A DNA stretch of 64,000 bases. Source: Vitis vinifera. Its lineage: Eukaryota > Streptophyta > Magnoliopsida > Vitales > Vitaceae. The stretch lies in assembly GCF_030704535.1 (NCBI RefSeq), contig NC_081810.1, positions 744,501-808,500 on the forward strand. Direction: 5' to 3'. Every line of letters starts with the position of its first letter. Position 1 is the stretch's first letter. The notes beneath the pieces were generated by a model. The model was given only the letters and a program-made list of their open reading frames with translations, made no database searches and was not told the origin of the DNA. The translations under genes were made by a program, and so were the position numbers. Shown here piece after piece: positions 49,005-61,620 of the stretch.

Positions 49005-51125
49005 CGGCCGGTGTTCTTCAATTTGGCTTCAACACCCTGCAATGAGATATATAGTTAATAAGAATTCTAGGGTTTGAGTTGTTAATTTATGTATGTGGTT
49101 GTGTTGTTGTGTTAGTATGCTTTATTTGTATTGTGAACGAATCATGGATTCAGAAAAACGATATTGTGTTTCGCTTCCGATCAAGAATTTGAATTTAGCA
49201 CGGTTGTTCATCACAATATTTATGCAAATTCCGAAAATTCCTTCAATCCTACGTACCAAAAACATACTGTTTTTCATGGTAATTTACTCCAATATTCATG
49301 CATGTTAGTTTTCGTGATGAGATTCAAAAGGATAAAAGCTAGAGAAAGTTCTGCAATTGATGCATTTCCTTAATTTCTTTACTAATTTCACCATCATCTT
49401 CTCAGGCATTTTTTTTCAAAATAGGAGATATGCCAATTAAGAAATGATCAAGGACAACAAACCAGTGCTAGAAATCACATATGAAATGAAGAAGCATGAT
49501 CAATAAACTACTTTTATTTTAGCAATTCCTTTCTTATGATCATAATCAACCTGATACAATTAATCAACATTCTACAAAATTCTCCAGTACTAAAACTACA
49601 ACATCTCACTCACTTAGGTGGAATTCTTGACATTTATAAAGGCGGGGAGCTCAAAGCAGATAATATCTATGCAACAGGCCATGAGAAGAACTCTTCCATG
49701 AATGAATTTATAAGAATGGAAACCAAATCCTTATCAATATAATATTGATATGCATTTGTAGAAAGTGAAACCAGATCCTAACTAATATTGATGTGTATGT
49801 ATGTATATAGTGTTTATAAGGCAGACTCTAAGCAGCATGGATATATATAACTTATTCAAAGTTTGATTAACCAGCACAGTTTTGACAATTTTTCTTGATG
49901 CAGGCACACTCAAATCCATACGCTAAATGAAGTTATTATCGTCTTTGCAGATTTCTCGTGATTGTAATTATGAAAAAGTTGTATAAACTAGTATTTCAGG
50001 CTCAATTTCCTTATCTAGGCAACAAACTTCTTAGTTTGATCACTCTGGTAGTCTACTTGACACCTAGGGTTTCTGAGATTACTGCTCCAATTAATATATG
50101 CATGGACTCAAGCTAGAGTATCTCTTACTCCTACTAGTTCCTCTCACACAATGGAATATGCTTGAGACCAGGGCTTAGTTAATTAAATGCATTGCTCAAC
50201 ATAGTCTCAAAAGATCATCAATTAAGGGTTTCCTCTTAGGCTATAAGAGTGTCCTTTCACTATACCATTGAGAACAATATGCCTAATTTCCCGAGTTATC
50301 CAAATAAACCTCAATAAAGTTCATGAAAAAGAAATTTATATATATATATATACTAGTAATGAAATCCTTCATCAAGAGTTTCATATCACGGAGAGAATTC
50401 ATACATATCATGAATGGGAATAATGCAACACTCTAATTATCCTTTTTTTTATGGTTGATTTTTCAAGAGTATCAGTTTCCTATGAGTTCATCAGAATGTA
50501 TATGTGCCACCCTTTTCATATTTCATATCAAAAGAATATAAATCAAGCCAAGAATTTAGAAGAATTGAGCATATTTACTGGTTTGGCAGTGTTTTAGAGG
50601 GGAGCCATCACAAAGTAGGGTTTCTATGAATATTACCATGCATGGCAGAACAATAAAGCATCAATACACAAGATAAAAATGACTTACTAGGTGTCATGTA
50701 TGGTGGACCAAGAAGTGTCCCAAGCTCTGCAACTGAAGTACTCCGCCTGAATCGGGATATCTTGAGTGTGTAAAACCGACCGCATTTTCACTCCTGAACC
50801 ATGATTCAGCATCAACAACTTGACAAAGATTTCAGATTTAAGCAGCCTCTTATCATCTTCATAATTCATCCTAATACTATTACATATGTTTTGCCTTCTT
50901 AAAAGACTCATGTTCATGTGCACAAAGTGTACAAGTATGACATTTTACCACCTTCTGGTGAGAAGTGCGCATGCACTCTTGTATAGTGTTGGATTAGGTC
51001 ATAAAAAATTTAAGCTGTTATATAATAGACCAATAATATAGAAAGTTTACCATATATATAGACAACATCCTCTCATGCGTGTATATATATAGAGCAGATA
51101 GATTCATCAATTGTTTTCCAAAATT
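49005..51125. other. Spacer downstream of MYB
   Basis: No gene is recognised. Short open stretches (for example minus 50,923-50,687) show no family features. (TA)n runs lie near 50,335-50,352 and 51,050-51,090. Confidence 0.45.
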
Positions 51126-51129
51126 ATCT

Positions 51130-51438
51130 CATCATCGGTCCGTGGGAAAGTTGAAGGAAAATGTTAGGAAAAGAAAATAGGGAGAAAAAAAAGAAGGAAA
51201 TAAATGAAGGAAAATAGAAAATAGATTTAAAGTTAATAAATTATTTTTATATATTTCTTTAAATTTATTTCCATTATGTCAACTTTTTTATATGAAGACT
51301 TGATAATTTAGAAATATATAAGTTTCTAACTAATTTTAGTTAAATTTGATTTTCTTTAGTGTTTTCTATGATAAAACCAAACATCAAAAAATCATTTTTT
51401 TTATTTCTTTAGTACTTTTTAAGATCCAAAGATAGCCT
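51130..51438. mobile_element. MITE related to the GGCTATGTTTGG family, eroded left end
   Basis: The core resembles the other copies (agaaaatagggagaaaa ... aatcatttttttta) and the right end reads aagatagcc. The left terminal repeat is not clear. Confidence 0.45.
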
Positions 51439-51593
51439 AAATTGTTTGAAAAACGATAAAATGGAAGGAAAGAAAAAGTTAAGGAAGAGAAAAAATGGGT
51501 TTATAAACTTAACAAGTTTCTCTTCCATGTTTCTTCAAATTTATTTATTTTCTTGTTTTTTATACAAGGAACAAAGAATCTAAGGTTATGTTT

Positions 51594-51899
51594 GGTTTTC
51601 AAAAAGTAATAAGAAAAGAAAAAAATACTTAAAAAATGATTTTTTTTTTTTCATATTTGGTTGTCTTATGAAAAATATCAAAGAAAATCAAATATAATCA
51701 AAACTAGTAACAAACTTATGCATTTCTAAATTATTTAATCTTTATATCAATAAGTTAAAATAAGTAAACAAATTTGAAGTAACAAATAAAAGTAATTTAT
51801 TAACTTTAAATCTATGTTTTATTTTTCTTCATTTTTTCTTTCATTCTATTTTCTTTCCCTTAAATTTTCCCTCAAATTTTCCAAGAACGAAACATAGCC
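51594..51899. mobile_element. MITE, GGCTATGTTTGRTTC family, copy 3
   Basis: Starts GGTTATGTTTGGTTTTC and ends CCAAGAACGAAACATAGCC. About 306 bp, AT-rich, non-coding. It lies about 155 bp from the related eroded copy, in the opposite orientation. Confidence 0.6.
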
Positions 51900-54836
51900 T
51901 AAAAGTATATATTTAAAAAAAAAAAAACTTATATTTGAGTTTTATTCACATTTTTTCACAATAAATCAAGAGAATTTGTAATCCTTTCTATACTTTTGTT
52001 TCTTTGATACCTTCCTTGATCCAAATGGAATCCCAAAAGTGTGCTAGGATGTATAGGGCTAGGTTTAAGAAGACCTTAGAATCCAAGTGCAATGGGCTGA
52101 GAATTGGGCCAGCCTACCTGGTGGAAATCATCTTAGCCCAATGGTCCAACACACATATCTTGGCTCTGGGCCCAGGCCCCCAAAACCCAAACAACTGGGT
52201 TGGGTCAAACTTGGGCCACAACCTAATCCCACTTTTGAGCCTTTGACCATACCATGGATTCCCAACTTGACTGACTGTCTGACACAAAGATTTGTGTTTT
52301 CATTTTTATTTTTTAATTTTGTTTTCAAAAAACAAATCTAGTGGTTGAGGAGATTTTGTGACGTTTGACCTAATATTCAGTCTCATATCTGACCCTCAAC
52401 TCAACTAACTACCATTCTTCTCCTACTTGATCACTTTGGTAGTTGATTGACTCTCAGTAGGTGGAGCCTTTGACCCTCAGACTCCCCCCTTTCTACAATC
52501 ATCATATCATCAATTCCCACTTTCCATGTAAGAGATCATCATCTGCAATTTTAAAGTGTTTTTCTTGCTTTTGGAAGCAAAAAAACTGCTTCCAAAATTT
52601 GCTCCAAACCAAACATGCATGTACAGAAAAACGGTAGGAGAGGACAAAGAATTGTGCAGAGTTGACATTAGAAAAGAATAAGAATACCACCATCGAAGTG
52701 GTTTTCTTAAACATACTTCGGAAATATACCATGTTTAAAGGGTAAAAAGACAAAGAAAATAAAAAAAAATGGACCACCCAAGGAGTTGGAAGGCATGTGC
52801 CTTCTGGTAGAAATGATGGGTGATAAAACCCTAATTTTGCTTTCTTGTTTGCATGAATGGACACAAGTAATAATCATCTCTTAAACTTTAGAAATTTATA
52901 GTGAAAAGATGCTTAATCTTCTTGTTATCATAGATAAAAGGGTATTTTGGTAATGATTTTGTTTAACTTTTTGACAAATGAAAACAAAACCTTAATTAAT
53001 TGTGAAGATGACAAACTTTGAATCTTTGTAGCCATTTAAATATGGGGTTTAGGTTGAAAAATGACACTTTACTATTATTTATTTTCACTCAATAAACTAC
53101 TAAGTTTGACAATAAATTTGGGTCCTTCATATTTTTATTTTTAATTCCTCTTTAATTCCTAAATACATTGTTTCAAACAAAAATGCATGAGTCTAAGCCC
53201 TAATATTGAATAATTGGCACAACCCCAAAAGAATCCAAAGAAATGAATATGCTCATCATCGAGTTAAGTAATGTCACAATTTGTTATTAAGTATAATTTT
53301 TTGGTTTTGTTTTGCCTATTGAACGTGTCATAGCATGAAATTTTCTATCATGTTTTGATTTTGTTTTCTTAGTAGGGTTTTCTACCTCTGAAACCATAAT
53401 GAACTAAAAAAAATCAAGTGTTTTGATTAATATTTTTTGAAAAAATTCTTCTAAAGATACTCTTTTATCTTTTCATAGACAAAGAACATAAACGCAAAAG
53501 ATAGTAGTTGTATATATCCATTCGTTCATAGAGAGCACGAAACCAATGATAGTAGACAAATGAAAGGAAAAGAAGTAGCATTTCTCATATGATACAAAAC
53601 TTCAAGAAGGAAAAGAGCTTACCTCAAAAACCCGAAGAAACTTTGGTATTTATAGAACTTCTAAAGCCTCTTCTATCGTTTGTAGCAAAATGCAGTGGCA
53701 TATGAGGACACAATGGTGAACATGGGGTCATGGAAATCTCAGGAACCCAAACTTTTTAGAAGAAAAGAGAAAAAGAGAGAGAAGGGGAAAAGGGATAGAA
53801 ACAGAGAAGAGAGCTCTTGGGCATCAAAGGGAGTTCAGAAATTCTTTATATTCAACACGGTTTGTGACCCTTAAGCATGTAAAATTGGCCTTATGGTTGG
53901 GTAGTTTGGTTGGACCGACCGTTGGGTTTTATGTTTTCTCAATTGGGTTGTCCGCAAATAGTCCCATTTGAATCTGCCCGACCAAACATTCTTACCGGTG
54001 AGGAGAGGGGGTCAAAAATTTGTCCGTTAGACAGACCAACCTTTCTTCTTTTTGGTCAGTCCCATCGGTTAAGGCCTCAACTGCCTATCAGCTCAAGGAG
54101 TTAGGGGCACCCCTGCAGTTTTGGGACTTGTGTCCCAAACCCCAAGTTTCTTGCTACAAAATTTATTACCCATGCTCCCTTTTGATGCTTTGGCTCTTTA
54201 AAAATGGTTTGTTTTCAAACATTTTTTATTGCTAGGGTTTTTTTATGGGTTTATTTCTTATGCATTACTTTACATTACTACTACTCTAAGTTAATACACA
54301 CATTGAGGAGTAAATATAATCTTATTGATAATTAGAGATGACAATGGGTTGTGTCGGGTCGGGTTCATAAATATGACCCATTTATTATAAGGATAAAATG
54401 ATATAACCCATAACTAGTTTAATAAGTGAGTTAAGTTGGATTGTGAATGAATGGATATGAATAACCCATTAAAATTATTAACATGGTTTTAATCCGTTAA
54501 TACATTCCAACTTATTAAACATGTTAATATAATTATAACACATTTAACCTATTTTAGATTTTAAATTTATAAATATGTTATTTTAAAATTCTTTTTATTT
54601 GCTCAAACTTTCAAGGTTTTTTTTATAGAGTTAATTAATTTAATTATTTGATTTATATTATAATATGTTTATAAATTTAATTTACACTTATTAATTCTTT
54701 TATTTAATGTTTTAATAATAAAATATTTTTAATCTTTATAATGAAATATTAAAAAAATTACTTAGTTATTTAACTTTTTTACTATATGATATTTAATTAA
54801 TATTTTAAGTTTTTAAAAATTATATATATATATATA
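51900..54836. other. Spacer, probable old repeat remnants
   Basis: No gene is recognised. The stretch at 52,080-52,260 (repeated GGGCC/GGCCCA motifs) and the gacaatgggttgtgtcgggtcgggtt segment at 54,336-54,362 have the look of old transposon sequence, but neither can be assigned to a family from sequence alone. Confidence 0.4.
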
Positions 54837-55181
54837 GGGTTATGCTAGAGGAAATGGGTGAGAGAATAGAATGGAGAACAACAGCTACAATAGCCAGCTA
54901 TGGAGGATGATGAATGGAGATGAGAGCATGGGGACATAGTCGACTATGGAGGAGAAGAGAGGGGAAAAACAGGAAAAGGGGCTGAGAGAGGGAGAGACCA
55001 AGAGGAAAGAGAGAGAAAAAACGGGAAAATGGACTGAGAAGGGGAGGCAACATGTACCAGTTTTTTTTTTTTTTTTTTTCATTTTTTCATTTTCTTTTGG
55101 ATGGCTGAGATTTAATATCTTTCATCCAACGGCTAAAAAAAATCGAGGCATGCTACCTCCCTCGGCACCATAGAATTTCCC
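54837..55181. mobile_element. MITE-like element inserted in a (TA)n tract
   Basis: A 345-bp block starting GGGTTATGCTAGAGG and ending CATAGAATTTCCC is flanked on both sides by TATATATATATA. The ends are weakly inverted (GGGTTATG versus GGGAAATTCTATG). The core is purine-rich, GAGA-type, with a 22-T run at 55,059-55,080. The flanking TA repeats look like one microsatellite split by the insertion. Confidence 0.5.
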
Positions 55182-57480
55182 ATATATATATATAAGATTC
55201 AATATACTGTGGTTGTACAGTTATACTATAACATTATTGAGAGACATTGCTTCAAAAATTGAAGGCACACAATTAATGGGAAAAATCAAAGCTTTATCCT
55301 CACACCCAATTGCCAATAACCCACAGTCAAAGTGTGAAATGCCCTTATTTTGAATGGCTTGACCTACCCTTCTCCATATCAAATCTCAATTGAAATTCCA
55401 CTTTACAAAACACTAGCACCCACAAAACTCTGAAAATGTAAGGCCCTGTTTGTTTCTTAGTTAATCCGAATTGTATTATTGTGTTCTCAAAAAACACTTA
55501 ATAAATTTCTCGTATGAAAAACTCGTTGGTTGCCTGACTCGCGAGAGAAATAATGCATATTTGATAAATGTTTTTTAAAAACAATTCTAAAAATTAATTT
55601 TTGAAAATAATTTTAATATTTTAAAATCATTTTTAAATTGACTAGCAAAATGGGATTAAGTGTCAATTTGGAAATGGTTATGAAACAATTATAAAAAAAA
55701 AGTTTTTAAGAATTGTTTTTAAAAATAATTAGAAATTATTTTGGTGAATAAAATTTTGTTTAAAAACTTAAATATGAAAAATAGTTTGGTTTATTTGTTT
55801 TATTTTATTTTATTTTCCACAAAGGTGGTAATATATATATATATAAATATATATTTTAACATTTTCTAAAATTTATTGTAAAAAATAACCCATATTTAGA
55901 TTTTTTTTTTTGTTCAATATTTGTTAAACATAAATTAAAAAATTTAAAATTGTCTTGTCATCTAAATAATTGAAAAATCATTTTTAAGAATAGTTTTAAG
56001 ATTCGTCTTGTTTATATTTACAAAAAAAAAATTAAAAAAAATGCAAACATGCTTGATTAATCAAAATAGGTTTTGAGAATTATTTTATTTTAAAAAAATA
56101 ATTATATAAATATAATATTTAAAAATAAAAATAAAAATAACGTGTTATAGATAAAAATAATTTTTAAAAATATTTAAAAATACTAAAAATATTTTAACAA
56201 CAATCGAAGAAATGAAGTTGGTCAGCAGAAAGTCAACAGGGAAATTTGGTAGGAATGAACATTTGAAATGACAGGAAAACGTCCGATCAATGAAAGACAT
56301 ATAATATATATTGATTGATTTAGGTTTCTCCCCAACAACAGAAGCAGGAAAATTGGCTCTATTGCCAACTACCCTATTCTCAAACCAACATTTCAACCTC
56401 ATTCTACAAAAACTGATATTCCCTTATACCCCCAAAAACTGTTAAATCTAATCAACACTTCTTTTCCAAATCAGTTTTTGAAAAACAACTTTTGAGAATT
56501 CTTCAGGGTTTGTTTGATATTATTTTTTAGAACAGTTTTATTTTTTTTAAAAAAATAAAAAATGGAAAATAGGATTAACAAATCCGAAGAAAAAATGTTT
56601 CACTATCAAAACATTATTTTTTATTTTCTACCATTAAATAATTTTCAAAAATTATTTTTAACTTGAAATATTTTAAACCTAAATATGTTTAAAACTTGAA
56701 ATATTTTTAACTTATTTTTTATATTTAAAAAATAATTTTTATTTATAGTAATTTATTTTTAATTTTTCTTCTTACTTTTATAATTATTTTTTAAAATATT
56801 CCTAAAAAAGAAAAAGTAAAAACAACTAAAAGTAACCACAAGATGTCTAAAAAAGTAAAAACGCTTTATGTTTTTTTGTTTTTATAATAAAAAATTGCTT
56901 TCTCTTTTTATTGTAAAACATATTTTCATGTTTTTTTTTTTCTTGGAAATTGTTATAAAAAATAGTTAGCGGTCGGGGTCTTCCTTTTTTTTTTTTGGGT
57001 CCTTTTTTCTTTTGACTTGTGGGCAAGGGCTGAGTTTGGGTGAGGGTTGAGCTGGACTTGGGTTGGGCGTATGAAGGCTAGGCAGGGCTTAAATATGGGC
57101 CTATGATATCAAAATTTTGGGCCGCCCCATGTGAGGTTTGAGGCCCATGTGCCAAATTTACACAACTACACAATGAACTAATGTGGCAAAAATTAAGGAT
57201 GGTTTTGAATTTTTTTATTTATTAATTTAAAATAAATATTCTCATAAATTAAAAAAATCATTCATTCACCCTCATCCTGTTCAAATTATTCCTTAATTTT
57301 AAAAAAAAAAAAATAATATCATTTCTAAATTATGTTCAAATATTTTTAATATTATTCTATTAAACATTTTCATAAAAGGTAGATGAAAAAACTTTTGTTA
57401 AAAGAACATAAACAAACTGAACATTATCTAAAATTTTCATTTAATAAAAAAAAAACAACCGACACTAGTTTAAAGAAAAA
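55182..57480. other. Very AT-rich spacer with decayed MITE-like ends
   Basis: Several ends of the type GG(G/C)TTTGTTTG (about 55,443 and 56,506) lie amid A/T homopolymers. No gene is seen. A short, more balanced stretch at 56,970-57,170 is not recognised. Confidence 0.4.
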
Positions 57481-57735
57481 GGGCTGTTTGGATATTATTC
57501 TTAAAACTATTTTTTTTTTTAAGAAATATGATCAATATTTGGAGATTTTTTACATTGTGTATAAATATATAATTTCTTGTTCTTAAGAATAATTCACAAG
57601 TGACTTTAGTCTTTAACGACTCATTTCAAAAACTATTTTTTAAAAATAATTTTCGAAATGATCAGCAAATAGAAAACTAACTTTATTTATTTATTTTTAT
57701 TATTTAGAGAGCATCCTGCCAAACAGACCCTGAAG
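57481..57735. mobile_element. MITE with GGGCTGTTTGG ends
   Basis: Begins GGGCTGTTTGGATATTATTC and ends GCCAAACAGACCCT, an imperfect inverted pair around a 255-bp AT-rich core. It lies just upstream of the alpha/beta hydrolase gene, so it is part of that gene's promoter region. Confidence 0.5.
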
Positions 57736-57858
57736 GAGAAACAAAGCCTAACAATTCAGCCAGTACCACAGGAACCACCAGAATTTTGATTGTTTTATCA
57801 CTTATTTTCTTCCTCAACTCTCTGTAAATCGCTTCTCCTTCTCTCATCAAACTAAGCT

Positions 57859-60800
57859 ATGGCAAGCACCAGTTGCCCATCAATACTATTACCATTCTCA
57901 AAAGTTGATTTTCCTATTCAAAGAGCCACAAAATTTGCTCCGTCGATCAATATTGGTAAAACCCATCTTCAAAAACTTTCCATTTCCAGATTTTCACGCT
58001 TTCGACCAAATGGGTCTGTCGTGTTTTCTCGTTTGAATGATTATTCAGTCGATGATTCATCTCGGGACACTCTGAAAAACAGCCCAGAACTTGGGGTTCA
58101 GAGCTGGTAATGCTTTTAATTGATGTTCTCTCTCTTTCCTTTTTATAGTTTTGAGGGTTTTGGATTGATTTGAGATTTGGGTTGGTGTGTATCTGAGTGT
58201 TTTGGATAGGTTTTTGTTTGGTTGGTGAGAAAATGGAGGAAAGGAAAATTAAACAGTACCATATGTTAGAATTAGATTGAATTTTAAGGGCACATTTAAG
58301 CTCTATTTGGTTGACAAGAAAATTGTAGAGAAGATAAGGAAAATTAACTTGGAACTTCCACATTTTTTAGCTCTGTTTGTGGAGAACTGAAATATTGCAA
58401 AGTTGGATGTTTTCTTTCTTTTACTCTGGTTTCTTAGCTGCCAAACAGATTATGAGGTTTCTCAAAAAACTTGTAAGTTAATTATGATACTCTTTGATGA
58501 ATTTATTGAACGTGATCATGTAAGCCAACTTACTGCCAATTGGTATAGCATATATTTTCCTTTCCCCTTTGTGACTTGGGCTTGTTTCATTGATAGAGTG
58601 CGGACATAATGTCTCTTTTCTCTTTCTCCTTGATCAGAAAATCTTACTTATCAGTTAAAAAAAAAAAATCATATTATTTCTATAAATGAGGTTTACTTCT
58701 TTATAGATCTAAGCAAAATTGTAAATGGTTTCACTGAACAAATGTAGTAAGAATTGTTGATGTGGCACAGTTAGGGTTGGTTGATCAGTGAAGTAGGTCT
58801 ACTGCATAGAGCCTTGGTTTTATGTTATTCAACATTTTAGTATTGTAAAATTTTGATTATGATGGTAAAGTTATATCAATCTCTTTTGCTAAATTTTCAA
58901 TGTGATTTCTGCTGTTTTTATAGCACATGGAACTGGCGGGGTTATTCGATTCGCTATCAGTGTGCGGGGAACAGTGGCCCTGCATTGGTTCTAGTTCATG
59001 GTTTTGGAGCAAACAGGTCTACATCACTCACATTTTGCTTCTCATTAGCAGACTGCTAATTAGGTATTAAATACACAGGTTGCTTACCAAGAACTTGCTT
59101 TATTCATAGTCATGTCTTCTATTCTTTGTCTTCATGGAAACTTCAACTTTGGAGTGGTCTATGTTTTCTACAGAGGTGGGAAACCTACAAAGTAGTTTGA
59201 GTGACATCAACTTACATTTTAGATTCTTCCTTTGGGTTCCTTTTTCCTTTGGCTAATATCATGCCTTGTGATTATTTTCATGTATAGGCTGAAGTGTCAC
59301 AATTTGAACTTTTACCTTTTTTGGTTTTTCCTTCTCTTGAACCTATGATAATCTTGTTTATCAGCAATTGTTGTTTCTAAACATATATATAGATCATATG
59401 CTATGACCTTTCATTTCAAAAGAGAAATTTAGCTCAAGTCTTCTGGCTTGCTTGAGGCAAAATGGCTGTTGGTTCATGCCAACAATTTGATGAAGGAATG
59501 AATCACATGCTGCAATACTTGAGGCTTACCCTATTTCTGAGGCGCACACCTTAACTTTAGTGAATGGCAGATTATTGGTATAGAATTGAAATTTAAGATC
59601 TTTTTATTAACTTACAAAAATGCTCTTAACGTTTATGAGGTTTCGGAAACCCTTTGACACTGTGTTACATTTAAAATCACACTAGATAATGAACCACAGG
59701 AGAGAACAGAAGAAGAGAACCAGAAAGTTAAAATTTGATCATGTTTGTTTGTGCAGAGAAAGTTGAGGGGAAGTTACAATGAATGTTAACATTCTCCTGT
59801 TTGCTAAGGTGGAGGTGACACTGGTGGGGAGGTCCCTGAGGCATCCCTTACAGTGGCTTGTAATATAAAAGGACCCAGATCAATGGAAAACCATATGATT
59901 TATAGTTCTTTGGTCATGTTTCAATTATCCCTTTACATCACAGATGATGAAAAATGAAATGTTGAGTTGATTGATTTCATATCTAAGGAAAGGAACCATG
60001 AGCAGACCTGGTCCTTGATGCAGAGTAATATTAATAAAAGGCCAGGACTTAAGTTTATAGCCTTTGCATGTTTGTCATATATGAACTGTTGATTGTTGCA
60101 ATTTTGTTTCTCAGATCTTATAACTGCATCTTGAATGTGCATATATCAGTAGTTGTGACTCACTCAATTCTCTTAACAGTGATCATTGGAGGAAAAATGT
60201 TCCAGTTCTTGCAAAATCTCATAGGGTATACTCAATTGATCTTATTGGTTATGGCTACTCAGACAAACCAAATCCTCGCAATTTTGGAGCTGATTACTTC
60301 TATACATTCGAGACGTGGGCCACCCAGCTAAACGATTTCTGTACTGATGTGGTCAAAGATGAAGCGTTCTTTATATGCAATTCCATTGGAGGTGACAGCC
60401 CTTTTTAATATTTGGTTCTTATGTTCTTAGTCCTCCTCTATTGGTTTTGATTCTTAAACATGTCCTTTTTACTTCCAAGTCCTCTTTGGTGTTTCTTTCA
60501 TCCTTACAGCAACTGGGTGAATTTACAGAATTTCATTCGAAAGTTTAGAAGCTAATATTTTTATACGGTCTTCTTGTAGGACTTGTTGGCCTTCAGGCAG
60601 CAGTTATGGAGCCACAGATCTGTAAGGGCATCATGCTTCTAAATATCTCTCTTCGTATGCTTCATATCAAGAAGCAGCCTTGGTATGGAAAACCGGTTAT
60701 CAGATCATTCCAGAATTTGCTCAGGTAAAATGGGTTATCTTCTATATGCTTCAGAGTTGTGAGCTCGTGATCTCTGGAATTTAGGTAGTCATGCTATTGT

Positions 60801-61402
60801 GGCAGGAACACCGCTATGGGCAGATTCTTCTACAGAAGTGTTGCCACACCAGAGTCTGTGAAGAGTATTCTTTGCCAGGTATTCCTCTATGTTGATATGG
60901 ATGTATTTTGATTTTCTGTTTAAAAGGGGATGATGATAGACAAGTCATCGGTAGAAGAAAGTATAGTGCATAGGCCTCACAAAGAACTTGATTCATTCTG
61001 ATGAATTCTGTTCCAGTGTTACCATGACACATCACAGGTGACAGAGGAACTAGTTCAGAAGATCCTTCTCCCTGGGCTGGAGCCTGGTGCAGTGGATGTT
61101 TTTCTAGAGTTCATTTGTTACTCAGGGGGCCCTCTTCCTGAGGAACTTCTACCTCAAGTAAAGGTCAGTTTTTCGAAAAGTATGCCTTGTATGCTAACTA
61201 CTATCACCCTTCTGTTAGATATCGTCTTTGACAAAACAAATTTGTGCCTTTTTCCTGGTTTTCTGTTCACTGCAGTGCCCTGTTTTGATAGCATGGGGTG
61301 ACAAGGATCCATGGGAGCCCATTGAGCTTGGAAGAGCCTATGGGAAATTTGATTCTGTTGAAGATTTCATTGTCCTTCCTGATGTTGGCCACTGCCCTCA
61401 GG

Positions 61403-61438
<36 letters not shown>

Positions 61439-61620
61439 ATCTGGGACCTAGTATGCAGAAAAGACTGTGATTTCTTGTTGTTTTGTGATGATTTCTAACT
61501 AAGATCATCTGTTAATGTATGTGCGTGTGTGTGTAGGATGAAGCACCTAATCTTGTGAACCCGCTTGTTGAGTCATTTGTAGCGCGCCATGCCTCACCTA
61601 AAGCTAGTGTTTCTGTATGA
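57859..61620 (+). CDS. Chloroplast alpha/beta hydrolase, CLD1-like
   Basis: Eight exons: 57859-58106, 58924-59016, 60180-60391, 60580-60724, 60806-60878, 61017-61163, 61276-61401, 61537-61620. Phases match and give 375 aa. Residues 1 to about 80 are Ser/Thr/Arg-rich and low in acids, as in a chloroplast transit peptide. The fold follows: oxyanion motif HGFGANSDHW, nucleophile Ser-182 in CNSIGG, Asp near 317 (WGDKDPWEP) and His-345 (VGHCPQ) complete the triad. The core (SIDLIGYGYSDKP, FLEFICYSGGPLPEELLP) resembles Arabidopsis CLD1 (chlorophyll dephytylase 1, thylakoid), which removes phytol from chlorophyll, as I recall it. A related hydrolase of the same family is the main alternative. Intron 7 has a CT microsatellite. 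Confidence 0.85.
61401..61439 (+). repeat. (CT)n microsatellite in intron 7 of the hydrolase gene
   Basis: A run of CT dinucleotides starts directly after the exon 7 donor. A TG-rich (GTGTGT) run closes the same intron before its acceptor at 61,536. Confidence 0.9.

Noticed and set aside
50687-50923. Minus-strand 78-codon open frame
   Set aside because: No recognised domain, no splice partners, ordinary spacer composition.
52004-52341. Overlapping open frames rich in Gly/Pro
   Set aside because: Created by repeated GGGCC/GGCCCA motifs; no similarity recognised.
55443-57735. One large element with GGCCCTGTTTG ... CAAACAGACCCT ends
   Set aside because: The right end pairs better with GGGCTGTTTGG at 57,481; the 2.3-kb span looks like several decayed small elements.
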